Below, one piece after another: positions 20,289 through 28,737 of a stretch of DNA of 64,000 nucleotides (positions are counted from its first letter, which is position 1; every line of letters starts with the position of its first letter). The notes under the pieces are model-generated. The model worked only from the letters and a program-made list of their open reading frames with translations, was not told where the DNA came from and made no database searches. This DNA is from Pseudomonas songnenensis. GTDB lineage: Bacteria > Pseudomonadota > Gammaproteobacteria > Pseudomonadales > Pseudomonadaceae. The position numbers were made by a program, and so were the translations under genes. The stretch lies in the NCBI RefSeq assembly GCF_003696315.1, contig NZ_RFFN01000003.1, forward strand, positions 496,001 through 560,000, written 5' to 3'.

Positions 20289-20376
20289 GGCGGGGCTCCG
20301 TCTGCCGGCAACGCAGCAAAGCTAGCAGCCATTGAACGACCTCGCCCGATCACGCGACGAAGGCCGAGGGCGAGCC

Positions 20377-20835
20377 TCAACCGGCCTGTTGCTGCGACGG
20401 AGCCTGATCCATGCATACCTGGCCGGTCTGCATGTCGAAGGGCATCGAGAAGTGCTCGTGGATCACCTTCCACTCACCATCGCGGCGCGCCCAGACCCGC
20501 GTGCCGCGCATCCAGGCGGCCTGCATCTCGCCTTCGGCATTGGGGCCGCCACAGTGAGTGAGCATGCGGCTGCAGGCCATGTCGCCACTGACGTCCACGT
20601 GCAACTCGTGGGTTTCGAAAAAGCCTTCGCCCTGGCAGAACTCGAAACAGCGCTGCCAGTGCGCGCGATACTCGGGAACGCCCTTGAATTGCAGGGCGCC
20701 AACCGCATCGAAGGCGACTACGTCATCGGCGTACTGCGCCATGATCCGGTCCAGATCCTTGGCCGCTGTGGCCTGCTCGAAGGTTTCGTGCAGCTGGCGA
20801 ATGGCGAGTTCGTCCTGGCGGGTTTCGCTGTTCAT
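20377..20835 (-). CDS. SnoaL-like/DUF4440 protein in the ECF42 operon
   Basis: This 152-residue cytoplasmic protein has the NTF2/SnoaL-like pattern: an N-terminal helix AIRQLHETFEQATAAKDLD, the motif YADDVVAFDAVGALQFKG, and the terminal strand DGEWKVIHEHFSMPF. It is the first gene of the three-gene ECF42 unit, 88 nt upstream of the DGPF gene, and has a strong AGGAG ribosome site. Proteins of this fold in such operons may be small-molecule enzymes or binding proteins. No substrate can be inferred. Confidence 0.85.
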   Translation of the reverse strand: MNSETRQDELAIRQLHETFEQATAAKDLDRIMAQYADDVVAFDAVGALQFKGVPEYRAHWQRCFEFCQGEGFFETHELHVDVSGDMACSRMLTHCGGPNAEGEMQAAWMRGTRVWARRDGEWKVIHEHFSMPFDMQTGQVCMDQAPSQQQAG

Positions 20836-20876
20836 GTCCGTCTCCTGTCATCTGGTTGAACGGGTTCGTCAACTAG

Positions 20877-20902
20877 TCGTCCGGTGTGTCCCTCAATCGA
20901 CA
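20877..20902 (-). promoter_or_regulatory. Predicted ECF42 promoter upstream of the SnoaL-DGPF-ECF42 operon
   Basis: On the minus strand TGTCGA (20897-20902) is separated by exactly 17 nt from CGA followed by C (-10, 20877-20879). It lies about 42 nt upstream of the first start codon of the operon. From memory this agrees with the motif reported for ECF42 sigma factors (TGTCGA at -35, CGA/TC at -10), and it points to autoregulation. Confidence 0.7.
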
Positions 20903-21013
20903 GGCCGGAGAATCTTTTTTTTGCAAAGTCGCTTAGGAGGGACAGGCCGCGAGCCAGACAGCCCGGGCAGGCGACAGGCCGCTGTGACGAGCCACCGCGA
21001 GGCGGAATACAGT

Positions 21014-21040
21014 TGCGAATTGTTATCTTTTAGATACGAT
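21014..21040 (+). promoter_or_regulatory. Possible Fur box / promoter region of the TonB receptor gene
   Basis: An AT-rich stretch, TGCGAATTGTTATCTTTTAG, sits about 85-110 nt upstream of the receptor start in otherwise GC-rich DNA. It partly resembles a Fur site (GATAAC-AATTCGC on the other strand). The match is imperfect, so I call it only as a candidate for iron control. Confidence 0.35.
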
Positions 21041-21125
21041 ACTGGCTCCCAGATGGCACAGGCTCTCAACAACCCGCGCGCCGTCCTCCGCCTTCCCCAC
21101 AGCTCAACGTCCGGTCAGGTCCGTC

Positions 21126-23366
21126 ATGTCCACTCTCCGCTTCCCGCGCAAAACTGCACTGCTGCTCGTTTGCCTTGCCGCCAGCTTCGCTGGCTCGCCG
21201 CTCATGGCCCAGGAACAACTCGAGGACAAGCCCCAGCGCACAGCAGCCGAGCCGGTGGAGCTGCAATCGATGGAGATCACCGCCAGCGCCGACGCCTCTG
21301 CAGACGGGCTGACCCAGCCCTACGCCGGCGAACAGGTCGCCCGTGGTGGGCGTGTGGGTATTCTCGGCAATCAGGACTATATGGAGACTCCGTTCACCTC
21401 AACCGCATACACCTCCAAGCTGATTCAAGATCAGCAGGCGCGTAGCGTGTCGGACATCGTGCAGAACGATCCGTCGGTGCGTGTGGCACGGGGCTTCGGC
21501 AACATGCAGGAGCTGTACGTCGTGCGCGGCTTCACGCTGTTTTCCGACGATATTTCATACAACGGGCTTTACGGCTTGCTGCCGCGTCAGTACGTAGCGG
21601 CCGAATTCATTGAGCGCGCCGAAGTCTTCCGTGGCGCCAGCGCCTTTCTTAATGGTGCGGCACCGGGAGGCTCAGGTGTTGGCGGCATGATCAACCTCGT
21701 ACCCACGCGTGCTCCGAATGAGCCGCTCACGAGACTGACAGTGGGTGCCGAAAATGGCGGTCAAGGTTCGGCAGCCGTCGATCTGGGCCGCCGCTTCGGT
21801 GAAGAGGAGCGCTTCGGCTTGCGTCTTAACGCTGCCAAGCATGCCGGCGAGACGTCAGTCGACAACGAAGACCGTACTCTGGATATGTTCGCCCTCGGCC
21901 TCGACTATCAGGGCGACAACTTCCGCCTATCTGCTGATATCGGTCATCAATACCACTTCATAGATGCGCCTCGCCCCAGCGTGAGCATCGCCACCGGTAT
22001 ACCGCTACCAAGCGCACCAGACGCCAAAGATAACTTTGCTCAGCCATGGACGTTCTCCAAGGAAATGCAGACGTTTGGCACCGTCCGGGGCGAATATGAC
22101 TTTTCTGACTCGGTCACGGGCTGGCTAGCCGTAGGCGCGCGCCGCGGCGAGGAAGAAAACCGCTTGGCCAACCCGACTTACGTCGGCGCCGACACCACGA
22201 CTGCATATCGCTTCGATAACCGACGCAAGGAAGAAATATCTACAGGTGAAATTGGCCTGCGCGGCCGTGCATTGACCAGGCAGGTTTCACACCAATGGGT
22301 AATGTCTGCCGCGACCTTTCGGGCCGAGGAACGCAATGCGTTCGGTGGATCAGATTACGACAACCTTTTGGCCGGTAGCCTCGATAACCCGTATGACGTC
22401 CCTATCCCCGACTTGCTGCCGAAAAACATCAACGGTTCGTTTTCCGATCCCAATGTGATTGGCCGCACCTCCACTCAGAGCCTGGCGATCGCAGACACGC
22501 TTGGGTTCATGGATGATCGGCTACTTGTAACCCTGGGCGCACGTCGACAAGGGATCGAGACCAAGAACTACTCTGCAGCGACTGGAGATCGCGATTCACG
22601 AATCAACCGCTACGAGACCACTCCAGTTGGTGGTGTGCTCTACAAGCTGACCGATGACGTATCGATCTATGCCAACTACATCGAAGGACTTGCCAAAGGT
22701 GACACCGCCCCATGGACCACCAGGCGGCCAGATGGAACGATCGAGGCAGTTAGCAACGCCGGGCAGACGCTGGCACCACACATCGCCAAGCAAACCGAGA
22801 TCGGCTTGAAGTACGACGGCATCAACCTGGGCGGCAGCCTAGCGGTGTTCCGCACCGAACGCCCTATCGGCGTAGTGACCGACTCCGTCTTCCGCGAAGG
22901 AGGCGATCAGATCAATCGCGGGATCGAACTGTCGCTGTTCGGCGAACCGGCCTCCGGGATCCGTCTGCTGGGCGGCGTCACCCTCCTCGATACCGAGCTG
23001 AGCGACACCAACAATGGCGATTACGACGGTAACCACGCTATCGGAGTGCCTAAGACCCAAGCCAACATTGGCGGAGAATGGGATGTGCCCGGGCTTGCCG
23101 GCCTCACGCTGACCAGTCGCGTCGTCTATACCGGCAGCCAGTACACCGATATCGACAATGACCGGGAAATCCCGTCCTGGACTCGTCTGGACCTCGGCGC
23201 GCGCTACGGGATGAAAGTGCAGGACCGCGACGTGACGCTCCGCGCCCGTCTCGACAACGCCACTGGCCGTGACTACTGGGCCTCCACAGGTGGCTATCCA
23301 GGCTCGAACTACCTCGTCCTCGGCGCCCCCCGCACGCTCTCGGTCAGCGCCACGGTCGACTTCTGA
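21126..23366 (+). CDS. TonB-dependent siderophore receptor
   Basis: This 746-residue outer-membrane receptor has a signal peptide at about residues 1-28 (TALLLVCLAASFAGSPLMAQ), a plug domain at about 75-205 with the pattern TPFTSTAYTSKLIQDQ and VFRGASAFLNG, and a 22-strand barrel ending in aromatic SVSATVDF. No N-terminal STN signalling domain is present, so it is not a transducer-type receptor. The PepSY-domain gene begins at the stop codon (TGATG). Base composition dips compared with its neighbours, so the gene may have been acquired. The siderophore cannot be deduced. Confidence 0.92.
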   Translation: MSTLRFPRKTALLLVCLAASFAGSPLMAQEQLEDKPQRTAAEPVELQSMEITASADASADGLTQPYAGEQVARGGRVGILGNQDYMETPFTSTAYTSKLIQDQQARSVSDIVQNDPSVRVARGFGNMQELYVVRGFTLFSDDISYNGLYGLLPRQYVAAEFIERAEVFRGASAFLNGAAPGGSGVGGMINLVPTRAPNEPLTRLTVGAENGGQGSAAVDLGRRFGEEERFGLRLNAAKHAGETSVDNEDRTLDMFALGLDYQGDNFRLSADIGHQYHFIDAPRPSVSIATGIPLPSAPDAKDNFAQPWTFSKEMQTFGTVRGEYDFSDSVTGWLAVGARRGEEENRLANPTYVGADTTTAYRFDNRRKEEISTGEIGLRGRALTRQVSHQWVMSAATFRAEERNAFGGSDYDNLLAGSLDNPYDVPIPDLLPKNINGSFSDPNVIGRTSTQSLAIADTLGFMDDRLLVTLGARRQGIETKNYSAATGDRDSRINRYETTPVGGVLYKLTDDVSIYANYIEGLAKGDTAPWTTRRPDGTIEAVSNAGQTLAPHIAKQTEIGLKYDGINLGGSLAVFRTERPIGVVTDSVFREGGDQINRGIELSLFGEPASGIRLLGGVTLLDTELSDTNNGDYDGNHAIGVPKTQANIGGEWDVPGLAGLTLTSRVVYTGSQYTDIDNDREIPSWTRLDLGARYGMKVQDRDVTLRARLDNATGRDYWASTGGYPGSNYLVLGAPRTLSVSATVDF

Positions 23367-24493
23367 TGCAGGCAGCCACGCTTCGTCGCTGGGGCTGGGT
23401 CCACAAGTGGTCCAGCCTGGTCTGCACGCTGTTTATCCTGATGCTGTGCCTGACCGGCCTGCCGTTGATCTTCTCGCATGAGATCGACCACCTGACCGGC
23501 AACGAGATCGAGGCGCCGGCGATGCCCGAAGGCACGCCGCGCGCTCCGGTCGATCGGGTGGCCGCCAAGGCGGTCGAGGCCTATCCGGGGCTGGTGCCGC
23601 TGTATTTCTTCGCCGAGGAAGACGATCCGGATGTCTGGTACGTCAAACTCGATACCCGCGTCGACACCGACGAGAGCGGGTCCACACTGATCCTCTCCGA
23701 CGCCCGCACGGCCGAGGTTCTGGGCGCGCCGAACTTCGACGAGGGGTTCATGAGCGTGATGTACCGTCTGCACGTCGACCTCTACGCGGGGCTGGCGGGC
23801 AAGCTGTTCCTCGGCTTCATGGGCCTGCTGCTGATGGTGGCGATCATCTCCGGCGTGGTGCTCTACGCGCCCTTCATGCGCAAGCTGCGCTTCGGCGAAG
23901 TGCGTCAGGAACGCACCGCCCGCACCCGCTGGCTGGACCTGCACAACCTGCTCGGCATCGTCACCCTGGTCTGGGCGCTGGCGGTGGGCTTCACCGGGGT
24001 GATCAACACCTGGGCGGACCTGATCTTCCAGGCCTGGCAGGCCGAACAGGTCGCCGCCCTGCAGGCCGGCAAGACCCGCGTGCTGCTGCCGAAGGACGCC
24101 GGTGATGCACCCGCCGCGGACGGCTCGCTGCAGACTGCTGTCGACCGTGTACTGGCCGCCGCGCCGGGCATGGCGGTGGCGATGATCGCCTACCCCGGCA
24201 CGCTGCGCGCCACGCCGGACCATGTCGCGGTGATCCTGCGTGGCGACACGCCGCTGACATCACGGCTGAGCCAGGCGCTGCTGGTGGACCCCGCCGATGG
24301 CGAGGTGCTCGAAGCCGGCGCCCGCCCCTGGTACGTCACCGCGCTGCAGCTGTCCGAGCCGCTGCACTTCGGCGACTACGGCGGCCTGCCGCTGAAGGTG
24401 CTATGGGCGCTGCTGGATATCCTCACCATCGTCGTGCTGGGCAGCGGCCTGTACCTCTGGCTCAAGCGCGGCGCGACCGAGGTGCGGACATGA
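23366..24493 (+). CDS. PepSY-associated TM protein (iron-siderophore reductase-like)
   Basis: This 375-residue inner-membrane protein has about four membrane helices: around residues 16-34 (LVCTLFILMLCLTGLPLIF), 145-165, 188-210 and 340-360. Two PepSY-like periplasmic segments lie between them. Such proteins next to siderophore receptors are often linked to reductive iron release or siderophore handling in the periplasm (FpvG-like). The start overlaps the receptor stop by 1 nt and the stop overlaps the next small gene (ATGA), so all three are one unit. The function is inferred from family and context. Confidence 0.88.
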   Translation: MQAATLRRWGWVHKWSSLVCTLFILMLCLTGLPLIFSHEIDHLTGNEIEAPAMPEGTPRAPVDRVAAKAVEAYPGLVPLYFFAEEDDPDVWYVKLDTRVDTDESGSTLILSDARTAEVLGAPNFDEGFMSVMYRLHVDLYAGLAGKLFLGFMGLLLMVAIISGVVLYAPFMRKLRFGEVRQERTARTRWLDLHNLLGIVTLVWALAVGFTGVINTWADLIFQAWQAEQVAALQAGKTRVLLPKDAGDAPAADGSLQTAVDRVLAAAPGMAVAMIAYPGTLRATPDHVAVILRGDTPLTSRLSQALLVDPADGEVLEAGARPWYVTALQLSEPLHFGDYGGLPLKVLWALLDILTIVVLGSGLYLWLKRGATEVRT

Positions 24494-24711
24494 TGCGCAT
24501 CTGGTTGTGGCCGGTGGTGATCGGCGTCGCGTCCACGCTCGGGCTGATCGCCGGGCTGGTCTCAGAAGGCGCGGGCGACTGGTTGAGCTGGCTGGCCCTG
24601 GCGGCACCCGTCGCCATCGGCCTGCAGGGCTTGTCACGTAGCGGCGCCCGCCCACCGTCACGCGGCGGCGACCTTACCCCTGCAGGATCTCGGCGAGCTG
24701 GTCGAAGCTGA
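24490..24711 (+). CDS. Small two-helix membrane protein downstream of PepSY gene
   Basis: This 73-residue protein starts MMRIWLWPVVIGVASTLG and has two hydrophobic segments (about residues 4-22 and 30-48), then a polar, arginine-rich tail. The ATG overlaps the PepSY stop, giving a third gene in the receptor operon. Its 3' end overlaps the convergent hybrid kinase gene by about 38 nt, so the tail may be poorly constrained. Small proteins like this often follow PepSY genes in pseudomonads; the role is unknown. Confidence 0.7.
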   Translation: MMRIWLWPVVIGVASTLGLIAGLVSEGAGDWLSWLALAAPVAIGLQGLSRSGARPPSRGGDLTPAGSRRAGRS

Positions 24712-27460
24712 ACGGCTTGGGCAGTGAGCGCGCCGGCAGATTGCTTTCGATACGCCCTTCGCCGGAGACGAACACCAGCCGCAACCATGGCTGGGTGCGC
24801 AAGGCGTCGGTGGCGAAGTCGGGGCCGGAGCGGCCTGGCAGGTTGACGTCGAGCAGCAGGTGGTCGAAGCGCTGCTCGTGCATCGCCTGCGCGGCCGCTT
24901 CCGCGGTCGGATAGCCGCTGGCGCGGTAGCCCAGTTCCTCGACCATTTCGCAGGTCAGCGCAAGCAGCTGCGGCTGATCCTCCACCACCATCACCCATTG
25001 TTGCGGGGCGGCCCGTTCCTCGCTGTGCTGCGCGCCCAGCAGCTGTCGTACCTTGCGCGCCAGGTCTTCCTGGCGGTAGGGCTTGCTCAGCAGCTCCACA
25101 CCCGGATCGAGCCGGCCACCATGCACGACGGCATTGCGCGTGTAGCCGGAGGTGAACAGCACCGCGATATCCGGTAGCAGCAGTCGCGCCTGGCGCGCCA
25201 GTTCGGTGCTGCTCAGCGGGCCCGGCATGACCACGTCGGTAAACAACAGGTCGATGGAAAGGCCACTCTGCAGAATGCTCAGGGCGCTCTGCGCATCATT
25301 GGCGCGCAGCACCGAATAGCCGAGGCCGGTGAGCAGTTCGATCACGGTCGCCTGCACCGGCAGGTCATCCTCCACCACCAGGATGGTTTCGCTGCCACCC
25401 ACCACCGGGCCGACCGTCGGCTGCAGCGCCTGTACTTCGGGCTGTTCGGTACGCGGCAGGTAGAGCTTCACGGTAGTGCCGGCGCCCTCCTCGCTGTAAA
25501 GGCGAATGTGTCCACCGCTCTGCTTGGCGAAGCCGTAGGCCATGCTCAACCCAAGCCCGGTGCCGTGGCCCTCGGGCTTGGTACTGAAGAATGGCTCGAA
25601 GGCCTGCTCGATCACGTCGGCGGGCATGCCGACGCCGGTGTCGGACACCGCCAGCAGTACGTACTGACCGGGCGTGACATCGCTCTGGGTCTCGGCGTAA
25701 TGCTCGTCGAGCATGGAATTGCCGAGTTCGAGCGTCAGCTTGCCGCCATCAGGCATCGCATCCCGGGCATTGATCGCCAGGTTCAACACCACCTGTTCGA
25801 GCTGATTCGGGTCAACCATGGTGGTCCATAACCCACCCGCCACCACGGTTTCGATCTCGATGTGCTCGCCAATGGCCTGGCGCAGCAGCTCGTCGAGATC
25901 GCGCAGCAGCCGGCCCAGATTGGTCGGTTGCGGCCGCAGCGGCTGGCGGCGGGCGAAGGCCAGCAGCTGGCGCGCCAGCTTTGCTCCGCGCTCGACCGCC
26001 GAGCTGGCAGCATCGACGCGCTTGGCCGCGCTGCGGTGCTCTTCCACCAGCGGCTGCAGCAATTGCAGGTTGCCGGCAATCACTTGCAGCACGTTGTTGA
26101 AGTCATGGGCCACGCCACCGGTCAGCTTGCCGATGGCCTCGAGCTTCTGTGACTGATACAGCGCCTGTCGGCTGAGTTCGAGTTCGCGGGTGCGCTCCTC
26201 GACCAGCTCCTGCAGGCGCTCGCTGGAGCGCCGCAGTTCCTGCTGCGCCAGCACCTGAGCGGTGACGTCATGGCCCTGGCAGAAGATCCCACCGACCTGC
26301 TCGTCTTCACTGAATATCGGCTGGAAGATGAAGTTCACGTAGCGCCGCTCGGCCTTGCCGCCAGCCTGCGGTCGTACACGCACGGCAATGTCGCGGCCGA
26401 TGTAGGGCCGCCCGGTGACGTAGACCTGCTGCAGCAGCTCGGAAAGCGCGCGGCTCTCCAGCTGCGGAAACGCCTTGAAGGCCGGGCGGCCAAGCAGCTC
26501 GCGGGCACCGACCAGCTGGTGGAACGCACGGTTGGCGATCTTCAGCTGATGCTGCGGCCCTTCGGTGATGGCGATGAAGCCCGGTGCCTGGTCGAACAGC
26601 CGCTGCAGGTGCGCACGCTCCTCGCTGAGCTGATGCCCTTGCAGTTCGCTGGCGCGGCGCTCGGCAACCAGTGCCGAAACATCACGCACGGTCAGCGCCG
26701 CGCCCACCACCGCGCCATTCGCCGCGCAGACGGCGGCCACGACGATCTCCAGCGTCCGCCCACCGCCTGTGTCGTCATGCTGCAGGGTCAGTGTCTGATC
26801 GCAGTCCTGCACACGCGTCAAGGCCTGGGCCAGTTCGGCACTCCAGAACGGCAGGCCACTTGCTGGGCGCCCCAATACCTCGGCACGCGGCAAGCCGAAC
26901 AGTTCGGCAGCGCCAGCACTCCAGTAAAGCACCGCGCCCGCGTGATCGAGACCGACGATGGCGTCGCGCGCCGCGTCGATGAAGTGATGCAGGTAGAGTT
27001 CCGCCGCAGGCAGCGGTCGCCGGCTCGCATTGGTGCCATCGACCGTGACGTTGGCCCGCGCCAGGGTCGTGCGCAGGCGCATCCGCCGGTGCACGCTCGC
27101 CAGCGCCTCATCGAGTTGCTGCAGCGGTCTGGTGTCGAGCGTGACGATGGACCAGTAGGGCCCCAGCAGAGGTGCCGGACCCAACTCGCGATGCAGGGCG
27201 TCGACATTCGCATCTTCGCTGAGGAACAGCAGTTGCGTGGCCTTCCAGCGACTGCGCAATTGGCGAGCCAGGGCCACCGGACGCGCCAGCCCTGGCGCCA
27301 GCAGCACCAGAGCCGGCTGATCGTCTTCGGACGGCAATGCGCCCACATCCAGAGTGTGCAGCTGCAGCCCATGGGTCACGGCCCAACTGCCTATCCGCTC
27401 GCGCAGATGGGCGTCGCCTGCCTCCAGCAGTGCGACGTGGTCGAGCAGCACCTCGCTCAT
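24674..27460 (-). CDS. Hybrid sensor histidine kinase with two PAS domains and two receiver domains
   Basis: This predicted soluble sensor kinase has 928 residues. In order it holds an N-terminal receiver-like region without clear phosphoacceptor (1-135), PAS (about 158-265), PAS/PAC (about 283-405), a coiled linker, HisKA with His452 in GGVAHDFNNVLQ, an HATPase (about 560-680), and two receiver domains (about 695-810 and 822-925). The start at 27460 overlaps the stop of the acyl-CoA dehydrogenase gene (ATGA), so the two are translationally coupled. A longer frame to 27655 lies inside that gene and is rejected. No output regulator is adjacent. It may sense a redox or acyl-CoA-related signal, by context only. 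Confidence 0.9.
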   Translation of the reverse strand: MSEVLLDHVALLEAGDAHLRERIGSWAVTHGLQLHTLDVGALPSEDDQPALVLLAPGLARPVALARQLRSRWKATQLLFLSEDANVDALHRELGPAPLLGPYWSIVTLDTRPLQQLDEALASVHRRMRLRTTLARANVTVDGTNASRRPLPAAELYLHHFIDAARDAIVGLDHAGAVLYWSAGAAELFGLPRAEVLGRPASGLPFWSAELAQALTRVQDCDQTLTLQHDDTGGGRTLEIVVAAVCAANGAVVGAALTVRDVSALVAERRASELQGHQLSEERAHLQRLFDQAPGFIAITEGPQHQLKIANRAFHQLVGARELLGRPAFKAFPQLESRALSELLQQVYVTGRPYIGRDIAVRVRPQAGGKAERRYVNFIFQPIFSEDEQVGGIFCQGHDVTAQVLAQQELRRSSERLQELVEERTRELELSRQALYQSQKLEAIGKLTGGVAHDFNNVLQVIAGNLQLLQPLVEEHRSAAKRVDAASSAVERGAKLARQLLAFARRQPLRPQPTNLGRLLRDLDELLRQAIGEHIEIETVVAGGLWTTMVDPNQLEQVVLNLAINARDAMPDGGKLTLELGNSMLDEHYAETQSDVTPGQYVLLAVSDTGVGMPADVIEQAFEPFFSTKPEGHGTGLGLSMAYGFAKQSGGHIRLYSEEGAGTTVKLYLPRTEQPEVQALQPTVGPVVGGSETILVVEDDLPVQATVIELLTGLGYSVLRANDAQSALSILQSGLSIDLLFTDVVMPGPLSSTELARQARLLLPDIAVLFTSGYTRNAVVHGGRLDPGVELLSKPYRQEDLARKVRQLLGAQHSEERAAPQQWVMVVEDQPQLLALTCEMVEELGYRASGYPTAEAAAQAMHEQRFDHLLLDVNLPGRSGPDFATDALRTQPWLRLVFVSGEGRIESNLPARSLPKPFSFDQLAEILQG

Positions 27461-28614
27461 AACAGCGGCAACCCGAGCAGGCTGCGACCTGTCCAGAGTT
27501 TGAGCAGGCCGGTTGTGGGGGTCATGACATGGCCGGCGCGGGCATCGCGCAGCAGACGCGCTGCGCGACTGTTCTCGCGGTACGCGGCACCGCCACACAG
27601 GGTCATCGCCTCGTTCGCCAGACGCACCGCGGTTTCCGCAGCTTCTGCCTTGCACGCCAGAATGAACGGCAGCGCCTCGGGATGCGCAGCATCACCGCGA
27701 CGTGCCGCTTCGCGCACCAGGGCGCGCGTCTTGACCAGATCGGTCCAGAGCTCACCGTAGCGAATTTGCAGGCTTTCCACATCCCGCAGGGCTTCGCCGG
27801 AATGGCTGTAGCGCCGCGAGCGCAGGTGCAGGCTGGCTTCGTCCAGCGCCGCCTGGGCAACGCCGAGATAGGTGCCGGCCATGGCCATCAGAAAGAACGG
27901 TGCGACCACCTCGAACACATACCAGACCTGATCGCCCGCCTCGCCGAGCAGGTTGCGCGCGGGCACCCGAACCTTGTCCAGCCGCAGCGGCCGCGAGGAG
28001 TTGCCACGCATGCCGAAGCCGGCCCAGGCGTCGAGCCAGTGCATACCGACGCTGCCCTTGTCGACGATCAGGCAGCTGAAATCCCCGGCTTCGGCGCCCG
28101 CGGCTACCGTGGAAACAACGTAGGAATCGGCATGCCCACCGTTGGTGACAAACTGCTTTGTGCCGTCGACGACGAAGTCCTCGCCATCGGCGTCCAGGCG
28201 GGTTTCCGGCAGGTAGAAATGCGCGCCGGTGCCGTGCTCGGAAAGCGCCAGCGTGGTGAGGTGCCGCCCCGCGGCAATCTCGCGCAAGTAATGATCACGC
28301 TGATGCTCGGTGGCCTTGGCGGCGATGACCGCGGTCGCCACGCAATGCATGCCGTAGCACAGCGCCGACGACGGGCAGGCACGGGCGATCGCCTCGGTGA
28401 GCACGCACAGGCCCAGCAACCCTTGCCCAAGTCCGCCCAGTTCGCTCGGCACCTGCAGCCCCAGCAGACCGGCATCGGCAAAAGCCTGCATCGAGTGGGC
28501 AGGCCAGCGACATTCGGCATCCACCTCGGCGGCCAGCGGTGCGATCACGGTTTCGGCCAGATCAGTGGCGACGCTCTGCAACTCGGCGAGCTGAACGGGT
28601 AGCAAATGGTCCAT
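27457..28614 (-). CDS. Acyl-CoA dehydrogenase family protein, unusual active site
   Basis: This 385-residue protein has the acyl-CoA dehydrogenase fold: the N-terminal helical domain GLLGLQVPSELGGLG, the FAD/beta domain TLALSEHGTGAHF and KQFVTNGGHADSYVV, and the C-terminal domain with MTLCGGAAYRE and RLLRDARAGHVMTPTTG. In ordinary enzymes the last motif reads YEGT with a catalytic Glu. Here, aligned by eye, that place is Thr365 (MTPT), so it may not be a normal dehydrogenase. AGGAAG precedes the ATG at 28614. It is translationally coupled to a hybrid histidine kinase. Confidence 0.87.
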   Translation of the reverse strand: MDHLLPVQLAELQSVATDLAETVIAPLAAEVDAECRWPAHSMQAFADAGLLGLQVPSELGGLGQGLLGLCVLTEAIARACPSSALCYGMHCVATAVIAAKATEHQRDHYLREIAAGRHLTTLALSEHGTGAHFYLPETRLDADGEDFVVDGTKQFVTNGGHADSYVVSTVAAGAEAGDFSCLIVDKGSVGMHWLDAWAGFGMRGNSSRPLRLDKVRVPARNLLGEAGDQVWYVFEVVAPFFLMAMAGTYLGVAQAALDEASLHLRSRRYSHSGEALRDVESLQIRYGELWTDLVKTRALVREAARRGDAAHPEALPFILACKAEAAETAVRLANEAMTLCGGAAYRENSRAARLLRDARAGHVMTPTTGLLKLWTGRSLLGLPLL

Positions 28615-28737
28615 TAATCTTCCTGAAATCAAGGGAGGCCGGCATCCGCCCGGGTGGATATCAGACCGTAATAGTCAGGTAATGTTCTGAGTGCGTATCT
28701 TGCGGGAGCGTTGTGCAGCAATGGCGGTCATAGTCGC

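Noticed and set aside
26270-27760. Plus-strand frame of 496 codons opposite the hybrid kinase
   Set aside because: Overlaps a strongly supported PAS/HisKA coding region; no domain or start signal.
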